Positions 8,575 to 17,900 of a stretch of 64,000 bases of DNA are shown piece after piece. Origin of the DNA: Thermodesulfobacteriota bacterium (lineage in GTDB: Bacteria > Desulfobacterota > WTBG01 > CAIYCZ01 > CAIRTM01). Made by a program: the position numbers and the translations under genes. The stretch covers positions 68,160 through 132,159 of the forward strand of contig JANQFE010000054.1 of NCBI GenBank assembly GCA_028278025.1, written 5' to 3'. The notes beneath the pieces are model-generated. The model made no database searches. It saw only the letters and a list, made by a program, of their open reading frames with translations, and was not told the DNA's origin. Positions within the stretch are counted from its first letter, which is position 1; every line of letters starts with the position of its first letter.

Positions 8575-9285
8575 ATGACAGCTGAAATCAATCCCTGCAA
8601 TACATGCACAATCAGAAAATCAACCGTTTTTTCCAATCTGAACAAAAAAGAGCTCAACTTTCTGGGGACTATAGTTCAACCGGTTACACTTCGAAAAAAA
8701 GACTTTGTTTTTTTGGAGAATGAACCCATAACCAGTTTTTATCTTATTAAAAACGGGCTCATAAAAATTTACAAAAGTCAGGAGGATGGGCGTCAGCAGA
8801 TTCTGCGGTTAAGTGGTCTGGGGGATATAATTGGGCTGGATGCGATTTTTTCTCATCATTATGTTTCTACAGCACAGGTGGTGACTGATAGTGTGCTTTG
8901 CAGGATTCCCCAAAAAGAGTTTTTAGCCTTCATTAGTCAAACCCAAAAACTGGCCCTTAAACTGCTGCAAAAGACTTCAGAGGAACTTGCATTTTCACGC
9001 AATCAGATTTTTAATCTGGGAACCAGAACTGCTAAGGAGCGTATAGCCGACTTTTTACTGTATCTGCATCACTCGCAGTGCAGCTGTGAGGTGAATCCGC
9101 GCAAAATAAGTTTCCCCATGACGCGACAGGAAATATCTGAGCTGCTGGGCCTTAAACAGGAAACAGTCATCAGAACACTATCACAACTAAAATCAGAAAA
9201 TGTAATTCAGATAAAAGGCAGAGATATAACCCTACTCAACCTGCCGAAGCTTTCCGAACTGTCTCATAGCAGCCCCACACAGTAA
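8575..9285 (+). CDS. Crp/Fnr-family transcriptional regulator
   Basis: 236 residues. A cyclic-nucleotide-binding-like beta-roll (about 20-130), a dimerisation helix, and a C-terminal winged helix-turn-helix with the family's recognition region (MTRQEISELLGLKQETVIRT, 182-201). Two Cys (CNTC, residues 8-11) are near the N-terminus and CSC lies near 164-166, but the full four-Cys Fe-S pattern of E. coli FNR is not evident, so oxygen sensing cannot be claimed. It is transcribed away from the hydrogenase operon across a shared control region and is the likely local regulator of it. The ATG has no strong ribosome site. Confidence 0.88.
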   Translation: MTAEINPCNTCTIRKSTVFSNLNKKELNFLGTIVQPVTLRKKDFVFLENEPITSFYLIKNGLIKIYKSQEDGRQQILRLSGLGDIIGLDAIFSHHYVSTAQVVTDSVLCRIPQKEFLAFISQTQKLALKLLQKTSEELAFSRNQIFNLGTRTAKERIADFLLYLHHSQCSCEVNPRKISFPMTRQEISELLGLKQETVIRTLSQLKSENVIQIKGRDITLLNLPKLSELSHSSPTQ

Positions 9286-9708
9286 ACCACGCCCATAAGG
9301 AGTTATTTCATAAAACTAACCACTCCCCAAAAAGTGATGAGTAATGAGTGCTGAGAAAAGTTTTTTAATTTTTATTAACCGCCGACTGACGCAGACTAAC
9401 GCTGACTTTCCCAGCGGACGATGTGTCCGCTGAGAAGGTGCAATCACTTCGTGATGTAAAACGGGATTGCTGTAAAACATCTAGACCCGATAGTGCTTAT
9501 TGTCTATTATACCCTGGCCTGAAAGGCCATGGATGTTTTTTTCTCACGCAGCGTCGCGGGAGAAAAAAGTCTGCGACCGTCTGCGTGATTCTGCGGTTAA
9601 TAAAAAATCGCTCAATCTATTCGGTTTAAGAACGGCTGAAAATCGTAGATCTGCTGGAGGGTCGTGGTCTTAGAAATGTAACTAAAAGATCTCCACACAC
9701 GAGCTATC
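9286..9708. repeat. Structured intergenic repeat, copy A
   Basis: 423 bp with no convincing gene. Its left part (about 9290-9357) and right part (about 9627-9690) match the left and right parts of 24165-24441, for example TTTCATAAAACT and AAAAAGTGATGAGTAA on the left, and GTAGAT-GGGTC-GAAATG on the right. The middles differ. The middle here holds the nested inverted-repeat element at 9369-9606. This is probably a non-coding mobile or dispersed repeat. Confidence 0.7.
9369..9606. repeat. Nested foldback element with TTAACCGC ends
   Basis: Perfect 14-bp inverted ends TTTTTATTAACCGC (9369-9382) and GCGGTTAATAAAAA (9593-9606), continuing inward as degenerate GACGCAGA-type repeats. Inside are further hairpins: CAGCGGAC/GTCCGCTG, ATCAC/GTGAT, TGGCCT/AGGCCA and TTTTTTCTC/GAGAAAAAA. 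It resembles the AACCGC-AGA-GACGCAGA class of small bacterial repeats. It contains no coding sequence. Confidence 0.7.
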
Positions 9709-10380
9709 TTACCCCTCGTCCTGCAAAACCTTCCACTGATGCATAAGCCAGTCGCACCAGTTTTGCAATCCATCGCCGGTCTTACATGAAAATTCAAAAG
9801 TAAGCGCTTGAGGGCAAGTCTTATGCAGGTTTTCGCGACACTTCACAATATTAAAATCTATAAAGGGCAGCAAATCAATTTTATTAATACAGATGCAATC
9901 AGCGGTTTGAAAAATCGGCGGGTACTTGAGGGGCTTTTCTTCACCTTCGGCCGTACTTAAAAGGACAACTTTACGATACTCACCCAGATCAAAAGTTGCC
10001 GGACAGACTAAATTACCTACATTCTCAATAAAAAGAATATCTGTTTTTTCCAATTCAATGTGACTGAAAGATTTCTGAACCATAGCTGCATCCAGATGAC
10101 ATGCCGTGCCTGTATTGATCTGCACTACGGGCACACCGGCCTGATGTATTCTTTCAGCATCAACTTCTGTCTGCAGATCTCCTACAGCTACTGCAACACT
10201 GAGGTTCTTTTTAAGATAGTCTGCTGTTTTTACCAGCAGCGTGGTTTTCCCTGAGCCGGGAGAGCTCAGCAGGTTCACTGCCAGCACGCTATGCTTTCTA
10301 AACAGCTCCCGGTTTTCACGGGCGGCTATTTCATTTTTTTTGAGAATGTTTTGTTCTATTGTTATAACCTTTGCACCCAT
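9709..10380 (-). CDS. hypB: Hydrogenase nickel incorporation GTPase HypB
   Basis: About 223 residues. HypB delivers Ni to the large subunit with HypA, using GTP. The P-loop SSPGSGKTT, the metal-site motif TGTACHLDA and the later NKIDLLP are all visible. I prefer the ATG at 10380 (MGAKVITIEQ), with GAAGGG upstream of it and the hypA stop codon just before it; an upstream ATG at 10401 would overlap hypA by 14 bp. There is no His-rich N-terminal nickel store. It is downstream of hypA. hypC, D, E and F are not in the window. Confidence 0.94.
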   Translation of the reverse strand: MGAKVITIEQNILKKNEIAARENRELFRKHSVLAVNLLSSPGSGKTTLLVKTADYLKKNLSVAVAVGDLQTEVDAERIHQAGVPVVQINTGTACHLDAAMVQKSFSHIELEKTDILFIENVGNLVCPATFDLGEYRKVVLLSTAEGEEKPLKYPPIFQTADCICINKIDLLPFIDFNIVKCRENLHKTCPQALTFEFSCKTGDGLQNWCDWLMHQWKVLQDEG

Positions 10381-10387
10381 AGCATTA

Positions 10388-10735
10388 TCACCCTTCATCA
10401 ACTTCCATCTGTTTTATCTTTAGTTCATAGCCCTGCAGGATATCAAGATCGGCACTGCAGCAGTCCGGACATAAAAAACAATAATCCTCTACACGGAACT
10501 CTTTGAAGCATGTCTGGCAGCGGGCTTTAACCGGCACGACAGTGATATTGAGCCTGGCACCGTCTACCTTTGTTCCTTTAGAGCAGACATCATAAGCAAA
10601 CTGAAGTGCATCCTGCACAACTCCACTTAACTGCCCTACCTCAAGGTCTATCTGAAGAACCTTGTGATAATTGTTGTCCGCAAGGTACTCTTCAACCTGC
10701 TGGATCAGCCCCTGGACTATTGACAGCTCATGCAT
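10388..10735 (-). CDS. hypA: Hydrogenase nickel metallochaperone HypA
   Basis: 115 residues. It starts with the diagnostic MHE (His2 is the Ni ligand) and has two CxxC pairs in the zinc loop (CQTC about 72-75, CFLC about 86-89). It works with HypB in loading Ni into the hydrogenase large subunit. It is directly upstream of hypB and divergent from the maturation protease gene, with which it shares an ~85-bp intergenic region. Confidence 0.94.
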   Translation of the reverse strand: MHELSIVQGLIQQVEEYLADNNYHKVLQIDLEVGQLSGVVQDALQFAYDVCSKGTKVDGARLNITVVPVKARCQTCFKEFRVEDYCFLCPDCCSADLDILQGYELKIKQMEVDEG

Positions 10736-10822
10736 TAAATCTGATCTTCATTTTAACATTGTTTTTTTACAGCCGCTGGTAAACAATGTATGTATATACC
10801 ACGTTTTAACAGGAGATTCAAA

Positions 10823-11314
10823 GTGGATAATAGCTGCAGCGTAGCACTCATTGGTTTGGGCAACATCCTGCTTCGGGATGAAGGAGTTGGCGTTGCGGTT
10901 ATTAAAAAGCTGCAGGACCAGTACCGCTTTGATCCCCCCATAAATATTATTGATGGGGGGACCGTGGGCTTTGGCCTTATTGTAGAAATTCAGGACTGTC
11001 ATAAAATTATCATAGTTGACGCGGTTAAAGCAGACGGAGAACCGGGAACAATTTACAGATTCACCAAAAATGATATTCAATTCAACGCACCTCAAAAGTT
11101 TTCAGCACATAATATAGGTTTCCTGGAGGTCATGCAGCAGTGGCAAATGCTTGGGATCAACCCTGATGTTACTATTGTGGGCATTGAACCACAGGATATA
11201 TCCTCCTGGGGCATGCAGCTCAGCGAGTGCTTGCAGGCAAAGCTGCCGAAACTTATTGCCATAGTACTGGAAGAACTGGAAAATGCAGGCATTAGCACGA
11301 CTGCGCAACCGTAA
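10823..11314 (+). CDS. Hydrogenase maturation endopeptidase (HyaD/HycI family)
   Basis: 163 residues from GTG at 10823, chosen because AGGAG (10811-10815) stands 7 nt before it; an upstream ATG at 10790 lacks a site and adds residues unlike the family. Family motifs are GLGNILLRDEGVG with the Ni-sensing acid, VDAVKADGEPGT with the second Asp, and SAHNIG with the His ligand. The enzyme cuts the C-terminal tail of the hydrogenase large subunit after Ni insertion; its likely substrate is the 15-residue tail of the product of 4742-6211. It is convergent with asd. Confidence 0.9.
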   Translation: MDNSCSVALIGLGNILLRDEGVGVAVIKKLQDQYRFDPPINIIDGGTVGFGLIVEIQDCHKIIIVDAVKADGEPGTIYRFTKNDIQFNAPQKFSAHNIGFLEVMQQWQMLGINPDVTIVGIEPQDISSWGMQLSECLQAKLPKLIAIVLEELENAGISTTAQP

Positions 11315-11319
11315 AAAAT

Positions 11320-11356
11320 GAAAGGATGCCTGCATTACAGATTGCAGACATCCTTT
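11320..11356. terminator. Bidirectional terminator between convergent genes
   Basis: A hairpin AAAGGATG-C-CTGCA / TGCAG-A-CATCCTTT with one internal mismatch, flanked by A- and T-runs. It lies between the maturation protease gene and asd, which converge. Confidence 0.85.
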
Positions 11357-11386
11357 TAATCCATTCTGGTTGTTGATCAGTTTTTT

Positions 11387-12388
11387 TCAGCTTTTTATGA
11401 CAAGCTCACCGATCTGCACGGCATTGAGGGCGGCGCCTTTTAAAATCTGATCGCCGCACACGAAAAACTCCAGGCCGTGGTCGCCATAGATCAGGTTTGT
11501 TCTGATCCTGCCAACTTCAACATCATACTTTGTGCTGGCAGTTAAGGGCATGGGGTATACATTATTGGCAATGTCATCCTTAACGACAATGCCTGCTGTC
11601 TGCTCAAATATTTCGCGTACTTCTGCGGGGGTAACTTTTTTTTCTGTTTCTACTACTATGCTTTCCGAGTGGGCCCGCATAGTCGGTATACGCACACAGG
11701 TACAGGAAATCGGGATATCGGGATCGTTGAAAATTTTTCGTGTTTCCCAGACAACCTTCATCTCTTCTCTGGTGTACTGGTTATCCTGAAAAGTGTCAAT
11801 ATGCGGGATAACATTGAACACTATCGGATGAGCGAATATGTTGCAGCCCGGTTCTTCTCCGCTGAGTGCTTTTCTGGTTTCCTGCTCAAGCTCCTCCATA
11901 CCGCCATTGCCGGCCCCGCTTGTAGCCTGGTAAGTTGAAATGATTGCTTTTTTAAGTCCAAAATTTTTATAAATCTGCCAAAGTGGAATTGCAGCAATTG
12001 CCGTGGTACAGTTGGGGTTGGCGATAAGCTTTGCACCGGCAGCTGCATCCGGGTTTATTTCGGGAATTACCAGCGGCACCTCATCAACATACCTGAAGGT
12101 GGATGAATTATCAATGACCACACAGCCGGCATCTACTGCTTTGGGTGCATACTGCTTGGGCCAGCCGCCTCCGATTGCAAAATATGCCATATCAAGTTCT
12201 GAAAAATTAGCAGTATCAGCATTTTCTACGGTTATAACACCCTTGGGGGTTTCAATCTGCTTGCCGACGGACCGCTCGGACGCATACAAACGCAGTTGCT
12301 CAATTGGAAATGCTCTGTCAAAAAGCACTTTGAGCAGTTCCTTGCCGACCATGCCGGTTGCACCAAAGATGCCTACACGAAGTTTCAT
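11387..12388 (-). CDS. asd: Aspartate-semialdehyde dehydrogenase
   Basis: 333 residues, normal length. It makes aspartate semialdehyde from aspartyl phosphate with NADPH, for lysine/diaminopimelate, threonine and methionine. The N-terminal NADP motif GATGMVGKELL and the active-site NPNCTTA (catalytic Cys) are visible, as is a C-terminal GAALNAVQI segment. Its ribosome site AAGGA lies inside the last codons of dapA, so the two genes are translationally close and form an operon. Confidence 0.95.
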   Translation of the reverse strand: MKLRVGIFGATGMVGKELLKVLFDRAFPIEQLRLYASERSVGKQIETPKGVITVENADTANFSELDMAYFAIGGGWPKQYAPKAVDAGCVVIDNSSTFRYVDEVPLVIPEINPDAAAGAKLIANPNCTTAIAAIPLWQIYKNFGLKKAIISTYQATSGAGNGGMEELEQETRKALSGEEPGCNIFAHPIVFNVIPHIDTFQDNQYTREEMKVVWETRKIFNDPDIPISCTCVRIPTMRAHSESIVVETEKKVTPAEVREIFEQTAGIVVKDDIANNVYPMPLTASTKYDVEVGRIRTNLIYGDHGLEFFVCGDQILKGAALNAVQIGELVIKS

Positions 12389-12389
12389 G

Positions 12390-13280
12390 TTACATTCCTT
12401 TCAAATGTAAATTTTCTACAACCTTTTGCAGCTCACGGCGATGTTCCTCCTTCTCAAGCTCACACATTGGCAGCCGGAATGCTTCCTCACACATACCTGC
12501 CATTGCCATGGCTGTTTTAATGGGAATAGGGTTGGTTTCAATAAATTCCACCCGAAACAATTCTGCAAGTTCCCGCTCAAGCTGACGGGCCTTTTCTGTA
12601 TCTCTTTTCAGGGCAGCATGAACAAGCCTGACCATCCTGTCCGGAACAAGGTTAGAGGCAACCGAGATAACCCCGTCACCGCCTGCCTCAATCAGCGGCA
12701 GGGTCATATTGTCATCTCCCGAGAGCACGCTAAAGCCGTCCTTGCGTCGGGAGACAACCTCCTTCATTTGGTTAAGATCTCCGGAGGCTTCCTTAACGCC
12801 GATGATATTCGGACAATCCTGCATCAAGGCCACCAGTGTTGACGTTTCCACATTCACTGCAGTTCTGCCTTTAATGTTATACACAAAGCAGGGAATATTA
12901 ACCGCATCAGCTACTGCTTTAAAATGCAGATACAATCCTTTCTGGGTAGGCTTGTTGTAGTATGGATTTACCAGCAAAGCCGCATCTGCACCGGATTCTT
13001 GCGCGTGTCTGGTAAGCCGTACAGCTTCAGCAGTGGAGTTGCTGCCGGTTCCCGCTATAACAGGAACTTTCTTATTTACAAACTGCACCGTCAGATCAAT
13101 AACCCGGTCATGTTCATCATGGCTCAGTGTGGGGCTTTCTCCAGTTGTCCCGCACGGCACAAGACCGTCGACACCATTTTCAAGCTGAAAGGCAATTAAC
13201 CGCTCAAGCACCTCTTCATCTACTTCACCGGATGTTTTAAATGGTGTAACGAGAGCTGTATACACTCCTTGAAATGTCAT
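12390..13280 (-). CDS. dapA: 4-hydroxy-tetrahydrodipicolinate synthase
   Basis: 296 residues. It condenses aspartate semialdehyde with pyruvate, the first committed step of diaminopimelate/lysine synthesis. The GTTGESPTLS phosphate-binding motif, the YNIKGRT segment with the catalytic Tyr, and the Schiff-base Lys in IIGVKEASGD are visible. GAGAGG precedes ATG. It is one base upstream of asd on the same strand, so substrate-producing and substrate-using enzymes are made together. Confidence 0.95.
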   Translation of the reverse strand: MTFQGVYTALVTPFKTSGEVDEEVLERLIAFQLENGVDGLVPCGTTGESPTLSHDEHDRVIDLTVQFVNKKVPVIAGTGSNSTAEAVRLTRHAQESGADAALLVNPYYNKPTQKGLYLHFKAVADAVNIPCFVYNIKGRTAVNVETSTLVALMQDCPNIIGVKEASGDLNQMKEVVSRRKDGFSVLSGDDNMTLPLIEAGGDGVISVASNLVPDRMVRLVHAALKRDTEKARQLERELAELFRVEFIETNPIPIKTAMAMAGMCEEAFRLPMCELEKEEHRRELQKVVENLHLKGM

Positions 13281-13395
13281 GTCATACCTCTCAAAATAAT
13301 GAATATTGAATATAGTAAAAAAAATTTAACGACTGTAAAATATAGGATAAAATTAGCACTGATGCAACAAAGAAGTGCAGACAAAACGCAGAAAA

Positions 13396-13436
13396 ATCAC
13401 TATACCCCCTCACCACTAGCTAAGAGGTATAGTGAT
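13396..13436. repeat. 11-bp perfect inverted repeat
   Basis: ATCACTATACC (13396-13406) and GGTATAGTGAT (13426-13436) can form a hairpin with a 19-nt loop. It lies between the purF-like gene and dapA, both on minus. There is no T-run on the minus strand side, so it could be an operator, an attenuator-like structure or a weak terminator. Confidence 0.5.
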
Positions 13437-13489
13437 ACGAATGTTCGCGGTTTTCAGGCAGGCTATCTGAGGTAAGCAGGCTAAAAAAA

Positions 13490-14890
13490 CTATTGCGGAC
13501 AGTTACCTGTCCAGCAGTAGGCGCACAGGTTTTGCCCGGGAAGCCCGATAGCCTCTGTCATATCACCAACAGTCTGGTATCTAAGTGTTGTAACTCCAAG
13601 CTCCCTGGTAATCACATCAACCATTTTACCGTATTTCTTTGAAGAATGATCAATATACTCGGTCACATCCTCCAGGTCATGGCCTTCCAGCTCCCTGATA
13701 GCCCTTCGCGCAGCAAGCTCATCAATGCTTCTGGTTGAAAGAATAAACTTACAAGGAAACATTAAGGGTGGACAGGCAATCCGCACATGGACCTCTTTGG
13801 CTCCGTTGTCCCACAACTTTTTAACGGTGAAGTTCTTGAGCTGCGTTCCCCTGACTATGGAATCATCACAAATTACAATTCGCTGTCCTGCAATTATGGC
13901 TTTATTGGGTATAAGCTTCATCTTGGCGACCAGATCCCTGGTTGCCTGCGATGGCGGCGTGTAACTCCGGCCGTATCCCGGGGTATATTTTACAAGGGGC
14001 CTGCGATAAGGTTTGTCTGACTGCATGGCGTAGCCGATAGCATGAGCAATGCCGGAATCCGGTACGCCCGCAACAAGATCTGTTTCTATATCAGTATCCC
14101 GCTTGGCAAGATAATGCCCACAGCGCTCCCTAACCATCTCAACATTAACAGCGTCAAAATTTGATGTAGGGAATCCAGTATAAATCCACATAAAAGAACA
14201 GGTTTGTTTTATATCATGCTTTTCCTGAATCTGTTTTAACCCCTGCTGATTAATTAATACGATCTCGCCCGGTTCAAAGTATCTTTCGATGAGAAAATCA
14301 TTATTGACAAATGCACTCGACTCTGTTGCTACAGCCCAATCATCACCGCGGCGTCCTATGGTGAGGGGCGTATAACCAAATCTATCGCGGGCAGCATAAA
14401 TACCGTCAGGCGATAAAATAAGCAGTGATGTAGAGCCGTCTATTGCATCAAACATTTTTTTGATACCATCGGTTAAACTATGACCCTGATTAATAAGCTT
14501 TGCTATCAATTCAGTCAGGTTTATACCGCGTTTGCTGAATTCAATAAAAGAGATGCCCTTTTTCATCAGTGCCTGAGAAAGCTCTTCAGCATTTTCAATA
14601 AAACCATCCGTTACAATGCACAACTGCCCAAACTTTGAGTTTTGATAAATCGGCTGTTCATCCAGAGCACTGATAACACCTATGCCCATGGTGCCCGCAA
14701 ACATTCTATAGCTTTCGGCAAATTTAGATTTAAACTGACTCTGACTGATATCATGAATCTCCCTTACAAAACCGTCGCCCAAAACCGCCATGCCGCCAAA
14801 TTCAGTTCCCAGATGTGTGTGATAATCAATGCCGTAAAATAATGTTTCCACGCAGTCATCTCGTGAAACCACACCAAACATGCCGCTCAT
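13490..14890 (-). CDS. PurF-like protein lacking the N-terminal catalytic Cys
   Basis: 466 residues. The architecture is that of amidophosphoribosyltransferase: an N-terminal Ntn-type glutaminase domain (about 1-230) and a phosphoribosyltransferase domain with the PRPP loop VICDDSIVRGT. The Fe-S ligand positions seem kept (CSFMWIY, FPCKF, LCAYC near the end). However, the N-terminus reads MSGMFGVV, with Ser where PurF has the processed, catalytic Cys1 (CGIFGV). The start is firm: AAGGAG lies 7-8 nt before ATG. It is therefore probably a PurF paralogue without glutaminase activity, or one using ammonia. It sits 103 bp downstream of carB on the same strand. The name PurF should not be applied without checking. 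Confidence 0.85.
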   Translation of the reverse strand: MSGMFGVVSRDDCVETLFYGIDYHTHLGTEFGGMAVLGDGFVREIHDISQSQFKSKFAESYRMFAGTMGIGVISALDEQPIYQNSKFGQLCIVTDGFIENAEELSQALMKKGISFIEFSKRGINLTELIAKLINQGHSLTDGIKKMFDAIDGSTSLLILSPDGIYAARDRFGYTPLTIGRRGDDWAVATESSAFVNNDFLIERYFEPGEIVLINQQGLKQIQEKHDIKQTCSFMWIYTGFPTSNFDAVNVEMVRERCGHYLAKRDTDIETDLVAGVPDSGIAHAIGYAMQSDKPYRRPLVKYTPGYGRSYTPPSQATRDLVAKMKLIPNKAIIAGQRIVICDDSIVRGTQLKNFTVKKLWDNGAKEVHVRIACPPLMFPCKFILSTRSIDELAARRAIRELEGHDLEDVTEYIDHSSKKYGKMVDVITRELGVTTLRYQTVGDMTEAIGLPGQNLCAYCWTGNCPQ

Positions 14891-14993
14891 TATAATCTCT
14901 CCTTATTAACTAATTCTTGCTCGTTTTTAGTCTTGTCTTTATCTCTCTATGGTTAGGCCATACGGCAAAAAAATTTGTCTCTTTTGCAATATT

Positions 14994-17900
14994 TTAAGCA
15001 CCAATATCAGCATGATAGTTGTGCAGACTTTTGACCTCACCCTGTTTTTCTTTATATGCCGTGATGCCCTTTGCAGCAGCCAATGCCGCAGCGATTGTAG
15101 TAATATAGGGGACCTTCTGCCTGATTGCAGATTTGCGAATATAAGAGTCGTCTGCTTTGCTTGCCTTACCACGCGGTGTATTAATCACCAGCTGGATCCT
15201 ACCGTCTGTGATCATATCGGTGATATTCGGCCTCTTTTCATGCATTTTAGGAACGAACTCAGTCTGAATACCGTTGTCGGCAAGAAAATCCTGCGTGCCC
15301 TTTGTTGCCATGATTGTAAATCCGAGTTCTGCAAACCGCCGGGCAAGTTCGACAACTGCGGTCTTATCTTTATCTTTATCTGCAATGGTAAGCAATACTG
15401 TTCCTTCCACCGGCAGCCGACCCTGAGCAGCATCCTGAGCTTTATAAAAAGCACTGCCAAAAGAGTCCGCCATACCGAGCACCTCACCGGTAGAGCGCAT
15501 TTCAGGTCCCAGGACGGGATCAACTTCCGGGTAAAAGTAGAAAGGAAAAACCGACTCTTTAACACCATAATGCGGTATATGCTTGTGCTGAAGGTTTAAA
15601 TCTTTTAATTTTTTACCGAGCATTATCTGGGTCGCAATGCGTGCCATAGACAAGCCGCATACTTTACTTACCAGCGGCACGGTCCGGCTCGCACGCGGAT
15701 TTGCCTCCAGGATATAGACCGTATCATTGTGAATGGCATACTGTATATTCATGAGCCCAACGACGTTGAGCTCTATAGCAATCCTGCGTGTATATTCATT
15801 GATTGTTTCAATATGCTTTGCAGGTATACTGATAGGAGGAATAACACAGGCGGAATCACCTGAGTGCACGCCGGCTTCCTCAATATGTTCCATAACAGCC
15901 GGTACAAAAGCATCATTGCCGTCAGCAATAGCATCAGCTTCGGCTTCAATGGCATTTTCTAAAAATTTATCTATCAAGATGGGCCTCTCAGGTGAAATAT
16001 CAACAGCAGCCTGAACATAGTGCTTGAGCATTGCCTCATCATGTACTATTTCCATTCCCCGGCCGCCCAGCACAAATGACGGACGCACTATCAGAGGGTA
16101 GCCGATTTTGCCGGCGATTTCCAGGGCCGCCTGAAGTGTGCTCGCCATACCGCTCTCCGGCTGCGGAATGCCGAGTTTCTGCATTTTTTGCCTAAAGCGA
16201 TCGCGATCTTCGGCAAGCTCTATTGTGTCTGTAGACGTTCCAATAATCTTAACACCTGCAGCTTCAAGCTCGGCCGCAATATTAAGTGGCGTTTGCCCGC
16301 CGAACTGGCAAATAACACCATCGGGTTTTTCCTTTTTGTAAATGCTTAGAACGTCCTCAACGGTAAGCGGTTCAAAATAAAGTTTATTTGATGTGTCAAA
16401 GTCGGTCGATACGGTCTCAGGATTGCAGTTAACCATTGTCGACTCAATCCCTTCATCGCGCAGGGCAAAAGCAGCATGCACACAACAGTAATCAAACTCG
16501 ATGCCCTGGCCGATGCGGTTGGGGCCTCCACCCAGCACCATAATTTTGCGGTTAGGTGAAGCTTCCGTAACGTCGGGGGCATTGTATGTCGAATAGTAGT
16601 AAGCGGCATCTTTCACCCCGCTGACCGGCACCGGATGCCAGCCTTCCTCAATATTCAGGCTTATACGCTGTTCACGTATTTCTTTTTCAGTAATACCCAG
16701 GATCTGTGACAGATAACGATCGGAAAACCCGTCCTTTTTTGCCTGAATAAGCAATTCATTCGGCAGATTTTTTCCTTTAAACTGCAGAATTTTTTCTTCC
16801 AGCTCTACCAGTTCTTTCATCTGTTCTATAAACCACACCTTGATATAGGTCTTTTCAAACAGCTCCTGTACTGTGGCACCCTTGCGCAAAGCTTCATACA
16901 GTATAAACTGCCGCTCACTTGAGGGCTCATCCAGCATCCGCATCAGCTCTTCAAGCGGTTTTGCATGATAGTCCCTGGCAAAACCAAGACCATGCCTGCC
17001 GTCTTCTCTTGAGCGTATGGCCTTCTGAAAAGCTTCCTTGTAATTTTTACCAATACTCATTACTTCGCCGACTGCTTTCATTTGGGTGCCAAGTTTGTCT
17101 TCAAGACCCTCAAATTTCTCAAAAGCCCACCGCGCAAACTTTACAACAACGTAATCGCCCGAGGGTGTATATTTTTCAAGAGTGCCGTCACGCCAGTATG
17201 GTATCTCATCCATGGTGAGTCCGCCCGCCAGGAGTGCGGAGACGTAGGCAATAGGAAACCCGGTTGCCTTGGATGCCAGGGCCGATGAGCGGGATGTCCG
17301 GGGGTTTATTTCAATAATAACAACACGCCCGGTTTCTGGATCATGCGCAAACTGAATATTGGTGCCGCCGATCACACCAATGGATTCAACAACGTCATAG
17401 GAATATTTCTGAAGGCGCTTTTGGAGCTCCTCATCAATGGTAAGCATCGGGGCGGTGCAGTAACTGTCCCCAGTATGAACTCCCATGGCATCAACATTTT
17501 CAATAAAACAGACGGTAATCATCTGATTTTTTGCATCACGTACTACTTCAAGTTCCAGCTCTTCCCATCCAAGCACCGACTCTTCGATAAGTATCTGCCC
17601 CACCATGCTTGCCTGCAGTCCACGGGCAGATATGCTGCGAAACTCCTCCATGTTGAATACAAGCCCACCACCGGTACCGCCCATGGTATATGCAGGGCGG
17701 ATAACACAGGGAAGTCCGATCTCTTTAATATACTGTTCAGCCTCATCCATGTTGTTGGCAATTTTACTCTTGGGCATCTCAATGCCGATTTTATTCATGG
17801 TATCCTTGAATGCCTGGCGGTCTTCACCGCGCTTGATTGCATCTACCTGAACACCAATAACCTTCACACCGTATTTGTCCAGCACACCTGCATTGTACAG

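Noticed and set aside
9423..9629. Short open frame between the Crp/Fnr and hypB genes
   Set aside because: It lies in a foldback repeat, has no ribosome site and no sensible composition.
14949..15599. 216-codon frame opposite carB
   Set aside because: carB is unambiguous on the other strand and this frame has no recognisable features.
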